Both the position numbers and the translations under genes were made by a program. 64,000 bases of DNA from assembly GCA_902702965.1 (NCBI GenBank), contig CACRXP010000230.1:775976-839975 (forward strand), written 5' to 3'. Source of the DNA: Spirometra erinaceieuropaei (taxonomy: Eukaryota; Platyhelminthes; Cestoda; Diphyllobothriidea; Diphyllobothriidae). The notes under the pieces were generated by a model. It saw only the letters and a list, made by a program, of their open reading frames with translations. It ran no database searches and was not told the DNA's origin. Below are positions 21,701 to 34,100 of the stretch, in pieces. Each line of letters starts with the position of its first letter. Within the stretch, counting starts at the first letter, position 1.

Positions 21701-23770
21701 ATTTTCGGGCTCCAGCCTAGACCTCCCTTCTTATATCGGGAAATATAGTTTTTCAATTCTCAATAATTAAGCCTTCATTCATGGACGGGATAGCATAGAC
21801 ACCAGCCCATGCAGTAAGTCGGTCAATTCTCAAATGATAAGGGGATAGAATCTATCTATACAAAAAGACTCGTTAGGTTTCAGGCAAGATAATTCTGCCC
21901 TTATCAATGTAGGTATGAAGCAAACGAGACCATCTACTGCAAGCTGTGCGGAATTGTGTTCTTATCTTAAACATGGGAGATGATGCGACTTAGTTTCATG
22001 ATTAAATATCCACTGAACAAGCTAAAGAAGACTGATTCTTTCGTTCGGTCATCGGCCTCCACTCCTTCACTTTGAGTTTTTTGCGTCAGAAATGGCCAAT
22101 TATTTCTTTTGCTAATACGCTTGCAACCGTATAGGATCTTGGAATTCTCCAAAAAACTCTACAGCATGTATTCCTCCTTGCTCCCTCGAAGCCCGTTAGT
22201 CTCACATTTACAAACACAGACCGGAGTAAGTTTATTATAGTGACTTGTGGGCGCTGTCGGTCTCCACAGATCACAGAAAAAAATAAAATAAAGTTATCTA
22301 TTTCGGCTGCACACTGACTACATCTGTTTTGGATGCCTGCTTAGTCAATATATCACGAGCTAAAGGGTTTGTTTTGGGTTAAAAAACCTGAATTTCAAGG
22401 TAAAACGATAGGAAAGTTAGAATAAACGAGATAGACAGTTAAGGGGTTTAAGTCCCGTATAAGGCAGTTTTTGGAGTCCCGAATATTTCGCTTTCATGGA
22501 CATTGGTTAACGTTGATTTTGGTCAGAGGGTGAATTTACTGCGAGTTTATCAATGTAAATGTCTGCTAGTTGCCGTTTGCCATGTAATGGCCGACGACGT
22601 CGAGGATGCCATACGCACGGAAAAGTAAGTGCCTGCGGTTGTTATCAGTCCGCGGGGACACTGGGCAGAGCAATAAGGGCAGTGAGCACACGGATCCAAG
22701 CCGACTCTCATGGAAGTGAGTGGAGGGGACGCCTGGGGGTCGCGTGACCGACTTTAAAAACTTATCGTTGCGCCCGAGAAACCGGAATTTACTTACACGA
22801 ATAGTGACGACTTGTCAGCTAGGTGACCTGGCTGCAACTACGTCGATACTAAAGAGCACAAACTCGGTGAGGTTAGAGTTAATCAGCAGCAAGGCTCGTG
22901 CGTCGAGCACGGACATAATACGAAGCAAACTGCAGGACGGAATAACTTTAGGCCACCGGGAACAGCAACCGAAATACTGTGATGATGGAAACAAGGAATT
23001 TCCAGAAACGCCAGTATGAGTATGGTGGAAATGACTTGCGTGGACCCCTAAACAGGACATGGAAATAGGTACGGTGGGGTTAGGAAACGCGGCCTGCTTA
23101 GCCTCCACTTACTACTCTCATGCTACTATTGATTCCAGCAGATGGATATCTTCAATTAAAGGTACTTCGCGGACTGCCGCGATTATGATTCACAATTACG
23201 TTTGGGCTCAGGCTCTACGGTCAGGATTTACGGTTTGAGGCTAGCGTCACAGAGTCATTCGGAACCCACTTCTCACAACATCCATCTAGGGCTTACATCT
23301 GAAAGGTCACATTATCGGGCGATTCAGTTCCGATGACCTTGACTAGCCATTCGTCCTTATTCTTCGTGGAATTGTGTTTACCGGTTATTTGCAGCGAATT
23401 TTCATATTCCGCGCTGCTTTCGCTGGGGTTTTAATACCAACCGAAACAAACGTGCGTATTTACCTATAGCACCTGCCTTTTCCCTTAGTTTTTACGCATC
23501 CCCCACTGTTTTCCCCGCAGCCCCACGCATAAAACTCCTTTTACCACGGTTCCTGTATTGGACGCACTTGGGCTTCCCCAGTGCAGGTTGTTGTATCAGC
23601 AGATTATATGAATTATCGTAGGACTGACTTATATGGCCCCCGAAATGGAATATGGGAGTGTGGACGCCCCGCCCAAGTAAAAAAGGTGAACCTGTTCATA
23701 ATACCGGAAAGGGCGAAATATCCCCGTGTTCTAGTCGCAAAAATAACCCTTATGTAAAAGTAAACCGTTG
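21701..23770. other. Intergenic, nothing recognised
   Basis: Only short ORFs on either strand, none with family motifs. GC-richer patches near 22560-22750 read through on the plus strand but lack splice or start context. Confidence 0.4.
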
Positions 23771-23914
23771 CCCTAATCTTGACCCTAACCCTAGCTTAAA
23801 TCTTAACCCTGCAGTTAGCACTAACCCCTACCTTAGCTCTGGACTTGGTTTTGATTTACCTTGCCAAAAAACCGCAAATCCTGCCCTAAACCTAGTCCTT
23901 ACCCTAACCCTAAG
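23771..23914. repeat. Degenerate interstitial telomere-like tract (CCCTAA)n
   Basis: Repeated CCCTAA and variants (ACCCTAACCC, CTTAACCCT, CCCTAAACC, TACCCTAACCCTAA) over about 140 bp. The pattern is irregular, as expected for an old interstitial telomeric repeat. The flatworm telomere repeat is TTAGGG. Confidence 0.65.
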
Positions 23915-24079
23915 CGCAATCTTAAACTCAATCCTGATTTCACTGGAAGTTGGCTCAACGCCACCCGTATCGCAGGCGGTTCCTGTCCTCATGCTCTTTT
24001 AAGGGGGGCATATGGGTCAGTCCTACCACGAATACAATATGATCCACAAACTCGAGCTCTCGTCTTCTTCGGGAGATGA

Positions 24080-24842
24080 CGAACGCGATATGGTATCTGG
24101 ACCTCCAATCTTTACGCATATCAATTCGGAGTCCCCGCTGGTAAGGAAGGAGGTCGGCAACATGTGACAGGAGCGAGATCTTGTCTACAGTACCGATATC
24201 AGTGTATCAATTTATTCGCCAACTTAATAAGACTGAGAAAAGGAAACGGCGGGACAACCCTGCGGTCAGAATTTTCCGGCGTGCCTTTTCCCCGACGGAC
24301 CAATTAGCATAAACAAATGGAAAAGAACATTGTTCGACAGCCTTGATTTATATTTTAAATATATAAATGGTACATCAAGCTCTCATAAATCGTAAATGCG
24401 AAAAGATCAGTGGAAAAAAATAACTTCAAAAGAAAGGCATACAAATACACATTGCAACGCAAATCCAACTTTGCGCAGAGGAGGACGTAATAGAGCAAAG
24501 AAGCCACATAGCGTTGCACTAAAATTATGCGTACTGTAGAAAGAATGAGTAGGAACGATGGATTGAGATTGTTGGCTGGTCTGTTGGTGGGGTGTGCGTA
24601 ATGGGAGACCTGGTAACCGGACAGCTACTAGGTGGGACGTAGGCAGCTCAGTAGCAGGCCTATCTGTTGCAAAACTGTTATGAGTGCGTATCTGTAATTG
24701 CTACAATTATGTATTCACAAAAGCCAAGGCTAAGTTGGGCGGGTAGTTATTGTTATAACTACGAATTACCAAAAATTCTGATGGGCCGGAAGACGTTCGT
24801 TGTTATTTGGAAGATCAAGCAGGAAAGGAATACTTCGGAAGT
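24080..24842 (-). other. Probable paxillin 3' UTR and flank
   Basis: No coding potential. If AATAAA at 24216-24211 is used, the 3' UTR would be about 630 nt; the signal is inferred only from the hexamer. Confidence 0.35.
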
Positions 24843-25109
24843 CTAACCGAAAAGCTGCCGAAAACAGGAGCTGCAGTAGGGTTTTGAGGCGCGCTCCTTA
24901 AAGGTGCCCGTGTTTAGCTGTCGCAGACAGTATGTGCAGACAAAGTGTTGCAGGTGGAAGCGCTTACCCATCGCGTTGATGCAACGTCCAGATATGGGCT
25001 GAGAGCATGATGCGCAGATGGGACTGGTGAAATTGTTCTGGTGAGCCTCACAATAGAGGAGTCCCTCTTTAGTGAAGAAACTTCGTCCAGACAGGTTTCT
25101 AGAACATTC
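24843..25109 (-). CDS. PXN: Paxillin last exon: LIM3 end, LIM4, stop
   Basis: Begins ECSRNLSGRSFFTKEGLLYC after acceptor CCCATTAG, completes LIM3 with CEAH and carries LIM4 from CASCSQPISGRCINAMG to YCSSCFRQLFG, then TAG at 24845-24843. This exon is GC-richer than its surroundings. A minus-strand AATAAA at 24216-24211 is a possible poly(A) signal 630 nt downstream. Confidence 0.92.
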   Translation of the reverse strand, partial: ECSRNLSGRSFFTKEGLLYCEAHQNNFTSPICASCSQPISGRCINAMGKRFHLQHFVCTYCLRQLNTGTFKERASKPYCSSCFRQLFG

Positions 25110-28100
25110 CTAATGGGAGAAGAAAGAGTGAGTTGTCATTAGGACTTGAATACCCACTGCTACTTTGAGCGTATTGTCGTCCGAATTCCGAAGGTACGTT
25201 CAAAACAGGCAGACAAGGTCTACTTGCTCGATGATCTAGTATGATCGCAGGAGACCGCGAGTTTAGTGAGAGCTTCCCGTATGGGGACTTCCCTTAATGA
25301 GGCTAGTGCGCTCAAATGTAAGGGACACTAGTTGAGCACGACAACAGCGTGGTGGTTAATAGTACGTCCTCTGTCCATATGAGCAGCTGAACAGTGTAAG
25401 ACTTGCTCCGTCCACGTACAGCAGTAGCCCGTATGTATCGACAGATGGAAGTTAGATTACCTATCGTTAGAAGAGTAGCACTCAATGTCGTGCCAGGTTC
25501 AGTCCTGCTGTGATATTGTAAACATATAACATGGTAAATATGCATTTGGACTGCGAGTTCATGGTGTCCGTTCTTAAATTAGACAAAACATACAAGACAT
25601 ATACTTAAACATTTGGCATCCATTGTTCTAAAATACACAGCCCAGATCCGGGAGCCAACAAATGAAAATGGCGGCTCACGTAAATCTTGGTGGAGGCATT
25701 CTGAGTTGTTAAATAAAGCAAGACTTGTGTTTGCCTTTCTAATTGGATGCATTCTTGCGCGACCAATCATCAATCTCTTGAAATAGCAGCGTATGTGGTG
25801 GCCTCTCAGTATACATTGGCATGCCATGGAAAAGGGCACTGCGCCTAGAGCAACGCTCGAGACGTAAGCGGAAACTGATTTTTAGAAGGAAAAGAAGCAC
25901 TACTGGTAATTAACTATTGGCTACCGTTGGCCAATTGAATGGTTGGTGGGCATACAAGCTCTAATACTCATTTTCGACTGATCAATCAATGTTGGAAATC
26001 CTGTTTTAGAGGACTCGAACAGCAATTCATCTCAGATTATCCGACACGAAAAATCGCACAAACAGAAGCTTAAAAATTTAAATATTTTAACTTATTCAGT
26101 GCCGTAGCACAGGTTCTTATTCAGTATATCTTAACTGTGGTTAAGACGAAAGCCAGGGAACCTCATTTTAAGCCTGATGATCATTCTCTAAATTTACACG
26201 GGTTACCGCGATCTGGAAAAGGAACATTTTGCATTAAAATCGACTGGACTGGCATCTACGTCCAAGCGCCCCTTCGCAAGTTCGTTCTTAATGATTAGTC
26301 CGTTTATCAGGACAAGAATTACCTTGTTCGGAAGTTTTTAACGGACCTCTCCCTGTTACTTACCTAATAATATATTACGGAAAATCTTCAGACATTATAT
26401 GACTTTCCACTACTTGACGTATTAATATTAGAGATCATGCATTATCGTAATATATCGAAGTTGTAGTAACACACTGTTCCATCCTTCCCATTGACTGCGC
26501 GATAAACCTGGAATGCCAGGCACCACAATAAGCCTTCCTTTGATGTCAAGAAACCTGTATTATACTTGGTTTATGCTGACACTTAATGACTAAGTTTTGA
26601 AGGAACATCTGGCGACTCAATTCATACTTGGAATCCAATGCAACATGGTCGTAATGCAATATTGGCGTTAACTGCTTAGCATGAAAGAACTGGACCCTCT
26701 CGCAAATACTAAATAGTGCGCGTCTTATGAGCCAGTTGGTCTGCCAGTAGGGGACTTTTAATCTTCGTAAGGTTTCTTGGACTTTCAACTAAGCACATTT
26801 TTGTGAAGAGGAGACCATCCTCGAAACGTACTTCTAAACCCTACGAAATAACCCAGAACCTAATGTGTGCTCTTTCATCGATATTTCGTCACATTGTTCG
26901 CGCGGACCTATTAATCGCCGTCAGTTTTGCCGTCCACAAGCCAAGGAGAACTTACATGGCACCTGAAGCATTGCTCGTGCCAGGGGCTGTCAGAGACAGT
27001 GATGTAGTCGCCGGTGATTGGTTGCTGGCAGCCACCACAGCGTGCGCCGAAATTGTTTGAAAAACAGGTTCTGAAAAGCAGCAGAATTATCACGGAAATT
27101 TAAAAACAAAGTCACAGGAGCTCTGGTCGACCTGGCAAATATTTATGAATGCCCGAAATCTATGTTCTGCAGAGGCAGAGAAAAAAAATCCAGCTCAACA
27201 TAATGACACATTAGTTCAGGCTGGTGAGAGATCAGAAAGCATTACATAGAAGAGGCGCTTTCATTTCAAGGATGACAGAAGAGGCCAGGTTGCTGGTAAT
27301 GACTAACTGTTCATTCATCACACGAGAAAAAAATGCTCTTTCCGATATTTCGGGCTCATATGATTAAAAGTAAACAGTGTGAAAAGCAAATGAAACTATC
27401 AGAGACACAGTTCAAGTACTCGCTTAAGTTTGCCCAATATCAGTCTATTCAAGTGCATTACCATTTAACCCCGCCCATCCGAGAGGAATCGGGATAATTT
27501 TATAATCCTACAGTATCATTCACTGTAGAAGAACGTTAAGTCTCCCAAGAATGGTTAAACTATTTGGATGACAATGCCAAACCTAGAACGCATGACTTGA
27601 GCCCCGAAACCCTATTGACAGATTTCAGGCAAGTTTATGCTGAGGACTCCCTTTCTTCAACAATCTTAAGATCGTTTACGGAATGCTTCTCACGCTTCGA
27701 TATGCTGTCCTTTTATCGTCACGCGACTGCTCAGTGAAGTCCCGGCTTGACCGTAATGCCCAAGGTTGGCATACGTCTAAGGTCTGATGGGCTGCACTCA
27801 CTAATGTCAGTGCAGCGTGCATGACCGCTGTGTAAACCACCACCATTCGCTGTGAAAACTCTCTCATTTTTCTTGCTGTATCACACACCTTCCCGCCTCA
27901 GTTCATCCTGGTTGAGAACTTTCTCACTTAATAAAGGACGGACATCATCAGTACTGCGGATTCAATATCAACTTGTTCCCGTTATGACGGCCCATTTCGA
28001 TCACACACTGGATCTTCGAGCCCTTGCGAACCAGTGCCCGAAATCTCGAACAACACCCGTCAGGCACACCCGCTCTGCTTACGTTGCACCTGCACGTTCA

Positions 28101-31100
28101 GCCACCGCACTGACCTTTTTGGTCATGTGCAGGCAATAAAACCGCACAGAACCCCTTGCATCAACATCACATTGCCTTTTGGCAATGTCCATAAAGACAA
28201 GCAACTGGAACATGTGTGTGTGTGTGTGCATGCAATTAATGGTCTGAAGCCTTACGCCACGCAACCACCGCGCCCAGTCTCATTCCCACTCGACCAAAAG
28301 GCCTACACAGGGGACGGACGCTTGGAAGGAGTAAGGCCGATCCTGAAGTACAGTGAGTGACCGATTTCATGAAATGTGGCTGAAATTCCGAAATGGGTTT
28401 TCGATTAGGAAGGATTACTTAGGCGCGCTTGTAATACCGATTATCTTGTGGCACAATCCTATAATATTTCGGACTCGACAGGATGTCAGCTTTTGAATAA
28501 ACTGCTTATCAATCTCCTGCAGAAACTGTACTCGGTAAAAAATGGTTACTTATGTAGCATGCATTTTTTCCCATTGATTTTCGATGGTCTTGCAAATTCA
28601 ACTGCATCTTATAGAAACCATAAACAAGAAAATGCTTTGTTTCAGTCAATTGATGGAGAATCACGTCTTCTTTATATTTTATACTCAAGGAAGTAGTATA
28701 ATTAGGTTTTAAAAGTGTTTCTGGTTATGAGATTTTTTAGGACCGCGCAATGTCCATTCACATAGCATCGTACCTAGCCGATTACCACGGCTCCTCAGGA
28801 AATGTACAACATAGTCCGCGTCCATTGCAAACTTTTATAGACTCTGTATGATATCTTTTTAAAGGCATATAAAAATATGTGAATTTCTTTGCGCGGAACG
28901 CATACACCTTGTAGACTGAAATCACTATGCGCCAACGCAACGAATGATCAGGCTCCGAATTATTCGGCAATTAGAAAACTTTTTCAAAACCTAATTATAC
29001 TCCTTCCTTGAGTATAAAATATAAAAATACATGATTCTCTATTAATTGACTGAAAGGAAGCATATTCGTTTTATGGTTTCTATAAGCTATATTTGAATTT
29101 GCAAGACCGTCGAAAATCAGTGGGAAAAAATGCATGCTACATAAGTAGCCATTTTTTACCGAGTGCGGTTTCTGCAGGAGATTGATAAGTAATTTATTCA
29201 AAAGCTGACATCCTGCCGAGTTCGAAATATCATAGGGTTATGCCACAAGATAATCAGCATTACAACCGCGACCAAGTAATCCTTCCTAATCGAAAACGCA
29301 TTTCGGAATTCCAGTCAACATCTCATGAGATCGGTCACTCACTGTATCACTTTTCGTACGTACTCAGTGCATTTCTCACCACAATGAGCACGACGCACTC
29401 GGAACTGCCATGACGTTCTAGAAGCCGTGATTATGAGGGTTGACAGCTGATGGGGTGATTCAGTCATCCCCTAAAACTAAGATCAGGTAAGAGAGCTATT
29501 TGCCAACGTGGCCTCTATGGCGCCCCTCGTTTTAGTGGGATTCGAGACCCACAGTTGAAGCCCGGCATTTTTTAACTTGGGGAATATACGACGACGGCAG
29601 TTTGGTAGTTGCGAACTACCACGTCCACCGTCTGTCCCATGGAATGGGCGCACTAAGTAGTTAACAGTGAGGCAAACTTGTGCAGCGCCTGCCGCACTCC
29701 CTCCTCCTTCACCCATCTGGCTCCGATGGCAAGACGATGAGTTTGGATCGGACACAGTGTCTAACAAAGTCAAACAACCCGTCTGAGCTTTCCACGCAAG
29801 ACTTGGTCCCCAAAATACGTACCAGGCTTTCATGTGGGGGGCTGCTCAGGTATCGCCCAAGTGGGTGAGACATGAAGGCCATATTAATAAGGAGCCACTG
29901 CGACCTGATTCTCAGTCCTGACAAGGGCTGGGCTATATGGTCAGTTTGCAGCCTCCAAAGGCTTAGATTTTAACGCGTCGGGATAGATTCAGGCATGCCA
30001 CATTGATTCTTAGTGAGGAATGGGCTGATGCGCCGTGGGGATGGGTTCCCGGTGTCGGCCTCTGTCCTCCATCTCCCATGTACCAGTCCACTGTCCGAGC
30101 CTGTCAACCGGCCGGTGCCGGAATTGGGCGCAGTGGCAGATGCAGCGTGGAGCGCCTACATGTGGGCGTCTCACAACAGTCCCCCCGCTCCGTGTGTAGG
30201 TAGTAGTTGTGAGCTCGCGCGAACTCTGCTTGGTTCGATTAACGTATGCCGTGATGCAGTCTGGCCTCCTTTTTAGTCAACATGCGTAGCATGTGATAAC
30301 ACCCATCTACGCATGACGCGGATGAGTCCTATTCTGAAATAATCGCGGTGCTAATTGCGCGCGATGGAGGGACTGTCTGGCATGCGGCTAGCCAACACGA
30401 GTTTATACCGTTATTCAGACCCCTTACTTTCCTTATCGCTTGAATCGAGCACAGGAACTGTACGGTCGACTCCCCCGTATTCGCGTGGATTAGGGACCAC
30501 AGCTACCCGCGAATAGCTGAAGCCTGCGAATACTTGAGACCCATTTAAAACGCTTAGAGCTGTCTACTGGAATGTTCAAACAACAAATACACCTTAAACT
30601 ATCGTCCTAAAATACACTAATACTGGTCGTTAAAAATTCTTAGACTACTGTTTATCATAAAAATGTATTTAGTTCCGAAAAAATAAAATAATTAGCGATT
30701 TTTTTTGCATATGCTCTACGAAAAGAAGAAATGCGCGAATGCTGAACCGCGAATGGGCGGAGGTCAACTGTATTCTGGAAATTCGCCGTCATTTTACTAA
30801 AAAAGGTTCTTTATAGGAAATGTCTGCAACCTGTGGGTTCGTACTAATTAACAGCTGCCAACAGCCCCCAACACGTGCGCTTCGTATCCTGTTGCGTTTT
30901 TAATTCTGCAGCACGAAAGCGAACAGAATCAGGTGATTTGTATTCTAATAATGTTCCCCCCGCTGACAGCTATACGACTATAGGGGAATACATAAAGATA
31001 GGAAAAAAAAACCCACCGCAAAGGTCAGTCACTTGTCGAACCGCAAAGGGGACAAATAAAACAGAACTTACTGGCAATACACCTTCCCCGACTGCTCATG

Positions 31101-34100
31101 TGCTGTCGTGCTGTCGGTGAAGGGGATGTGGCAGGACTGACAAAAGAAGTGGTCCGGATGCCAGAAGACGCCCATGGCCTCGAGACAGCGCTGAAAGGGG
31201 ACAAAAATAAGAGGGCATAAACTTTGCAGACGGAGTGGTTCAGAAACCCGAACGTCAAGGGGTAAGTAATAAACAGAATGTGTTGCCAGCCTCGATTAGT
31301 TCGCACCTAACGGTTAACTCATCATAAGCAATAAAGACCACGACGATCAGCCAGTTGGGTGCAGTAGTGACTTGCGCGTCAGACTTCAGCGGTCGGTCTA
31401 AAATCTCACGGAAGTGAGAGTCGCCATAAGGCTCACGTTAAGTAGAAGCCCCCATGTTTGATCCTAACTTCAGTGGATGATCAAATTACCCCATCAGCAA
31501 TTAACCCTCAAAACCACGGCTATAAGAGTTTCATGCTAGTTTCTAGTGCGTCGTGCTCACTGTGGTGAGAAATGAGCTCAGTTGGCACGAGAAGTGATAC
31601 GTCAGGATTGGCCTCACTTCCTCTTCTTTGTCCCCCCCCCCCAGGTTCCAGTGGCCTGTACCAGCCACTCGGCCAAATGATGATGAGATCGGGCGTGATG
31701 GTTGCATGGCATAAGGCCTCAGTCTATAAAGGTGCTGCGCGGCACTAGTCAAGGACTCACACAGACTTGGGACAACCCAAATGACATACCAGAAATCTGC
31801 TAATAGAAACGAAGAGGCGGGTTCCAGGAAGAAGTCGCGAAGAAGGAGACACGATTGCTGCAACACCTGGGCAACTTACTCCCCCCCTTATTTGCCTCTG
31901 TCTCTGATGATGGATTCGAGTGAGAATCCGAAACGTTAGGCTTATAAAGCTCCTATACCAGGAATCATCGTGGATCCTGCTTGTACTAGCGCAGCAGTAA
32001 GGCGGCCAGTCTGGATGCCGCAGTAGCAGCTTGGGCCACTTTCTCGTGCGCTTACCTTACCTACTAGCGTAATCAGTCCAAAATTTGGATAGACATCTAA
32101 TCATTGTAGTAAAGGTCACGGGCAATCGTGGGCCGCTGGTGATAATGATGGTGGTGAACGGTTCGGGATGAAGGGGGGGGGAGAGCGAGGGTTAGGGTGC
32201 GATGGTGATGCTAAGCGTAACTTGGATGCTGGTAAGAACAGGGCTAGTGGTTAAGCACCTCTGTGCTCCATCCTCGATTGTGAGGAAATGGATTGCTCTG
32301 AACAAATTTGCTACTAGTTGCACAATACGAACAGTTTATGAAACTACAGCGGTTTCAGAGTAGTTAGAACTGCATACGTTTTGTCGAGTTAATCCAGCTA
32401 GGAAACGAGGAGCATCACTTGATACCCTAGCAAGCTGATCCGTAAGCACCATATTCTGGTTTATATGGTCTGATGAGTTTATTTACTTGAAGTGGAACAA
32501 ACTACGTTGTTCTGTAAAGCTGCGAGTTTACAGGAAGACGATAACGTAATAAAAGATCATGCAAGATGACTTTACGTCCAGAGGTGATTATTCGAAATTG
32601 GCGTGGCTGTTCAGATTGCACAGGCCTCATAAGAAACCGCGCAGCTGGCCAGCAAATATCCACAAGTTTTCGTCTGACAGGCAGGTGACTATGGAGTTCC
32701 GATACGCTTGATAGGCGCGTGCTCTCTTTCAAAAACGTATTGCAGAAAAAGCCGCAACCAAAGGAGTTAGGTCCGGTTTGGACCGCACACAGCACGTTTC
32801 TAGCAGTAGTCATGGGAATCTGAGAAAGTACACAGTAACTCATTTTTAAAGCAAAACGGCTTCTTTTTTTCCAATCGGACGGTTGTTGCAGTACGCAGCT
32901 GTTATAAGCATCCCCAGCCTAGATTATCGAAAAGGCAGAAATTGTTCTCGTTTGCAGTCGAGCATTGAGCCCAGCAGTAACCAAGGATCAGCCAGATCAA
33001 ATTGGAGTCATGGATCTAAGCAACTATTCTATAAACAATGCATTCATTTGGAGGAGGAGGTTAGCATTAAAGAAACTAGAATGACAAATTAACGCGCGAG
33101 CCAGCAAAACATGTACCCGTGTAAATATGATCACATAGACCAATGTCAGGTAACGGCAGTTCGACCGTCATGACCGACGATGTCCACCGAGTGCTCCATA
33201 ACAGGGCAAGAGCAGGCACGGTGATTTGCGCGTATTTTTTTTAATAGTGAATGTAGACTTTTGCAGCATCTACCGCACTCTCCCCTCCCCTACTGGGCCC
33301 GGTGTCAAGGCATAGTCAGGAAGATTGGAGGCGGGAGGGGGGTGCATGTGACTTGCATGGCGTAAATCCGCGCCTAGGCGTGTCGCCACACATCCCGGTC
33401 CACAACACGCACTTGACCAGGAGTTTAACTAACGAAAACAGTGGAGGGACGAGTGACAGGGATCCCAGCATACGCGATATGAGCCGGGAACTGGGCCTGA
33501 CACTTGTTATAGGCGCGCATTCGCGATTACGCCTGCCAGAATCTGATGTGCCCCCCCGGTGTTGGTCCAGCACATCTACCGTGTGGTACCTTTAAGGGGC
33601 ACAATGTCAGGTAACAAGGGGATGCTCACGGAGAGAATAGTTTTGGCGACTTACATCGACGATTGCCTCTCCACAGTAGGCGCATTTGGGCGCGAAGAGG
33701 GAAAGGTGGCACTCCGTGCAGTAGGGCTCCGAGTCGTGCTCAAAAAAGTCCTCATGGATGAGACTGATGCGGCAGCACGCGCAGGTAAAGTGCTCTGGAT
33801 GCCAGACGCCACCCAAAGCTTGGATGACCTTGAATACAAAGCGGTCAAACACAAACTAAGTGCTTTCAGGAACATTTGGGGAGAGTAAAGTTGAAGGGCT
33901 GAGACTTATCTTCACTAAGCGTAGCTTGTCGGCACCATTTCCTGAATAAAGAGAACCCCTTTTAACGTCAGACCTGATAAAAAATTGGCAAAGCACAAAG
34001 AGCTAAGCTCGGTCGATGAACTGCCTTTCGAATGGGTTTACAAAGGCGACCTACGATGTGAGCAAATAGGAAACCACAGAACCAAATCAAAACTCTGCGG

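Larger units (their letters stand above)
28351..29344. mobile_element. Non-autonomous Tc1/mariner-type element with long TIRs
   Basis: A 994-bp element with inverted repeats of about 375 bp (28351-28725 and 28969-29344), roughly 85-90% identical by eye. Termini read CAGTGAGTGACCG...CGGTCACTCACTG, and the element is flanked by TA on both sides (28349-28350, 29345-29346). The CAGTG end and TA duplication are typical of Tc1/mariner superfamily elements. The 243-bp centre has no transposase. It interrupts repeat R4, whose uninterrupted relative at 31440-31740 shows the empty site as a single TA. ORFs read through the arms are by-products. Confidence 0.8.
27071..31071 (-). other. PXN: Paxillin intron, 4001 nt, repeat-filled
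   Basis: GTAAGT...TTTCAG. Holds a zinc-finger repeat relic, a (GT)n run at 28212-28229, a non-autonomous Tc1/mariner-type element and R2/R4 repeat sequence. From 30300 to 31070 nothing was recognised. Confidence 0.8.
31191..33654 (-). other. PXN: Paxillin intron, 2464 nt
   Basis: GTAAGT...CTTTCAG. Contains R4 copy 2, a Penelope-type 3' end and R1 copy 1. Nothing else was recognised between 32000 and 33150. Confidence 0.8.

Noticed and set aside
28448..29201. Two similar ORFs on opposite strands encoding related peptides
   Set aside because: They are translations of the two arms of one inverted-repeat element, not paralogous genes.
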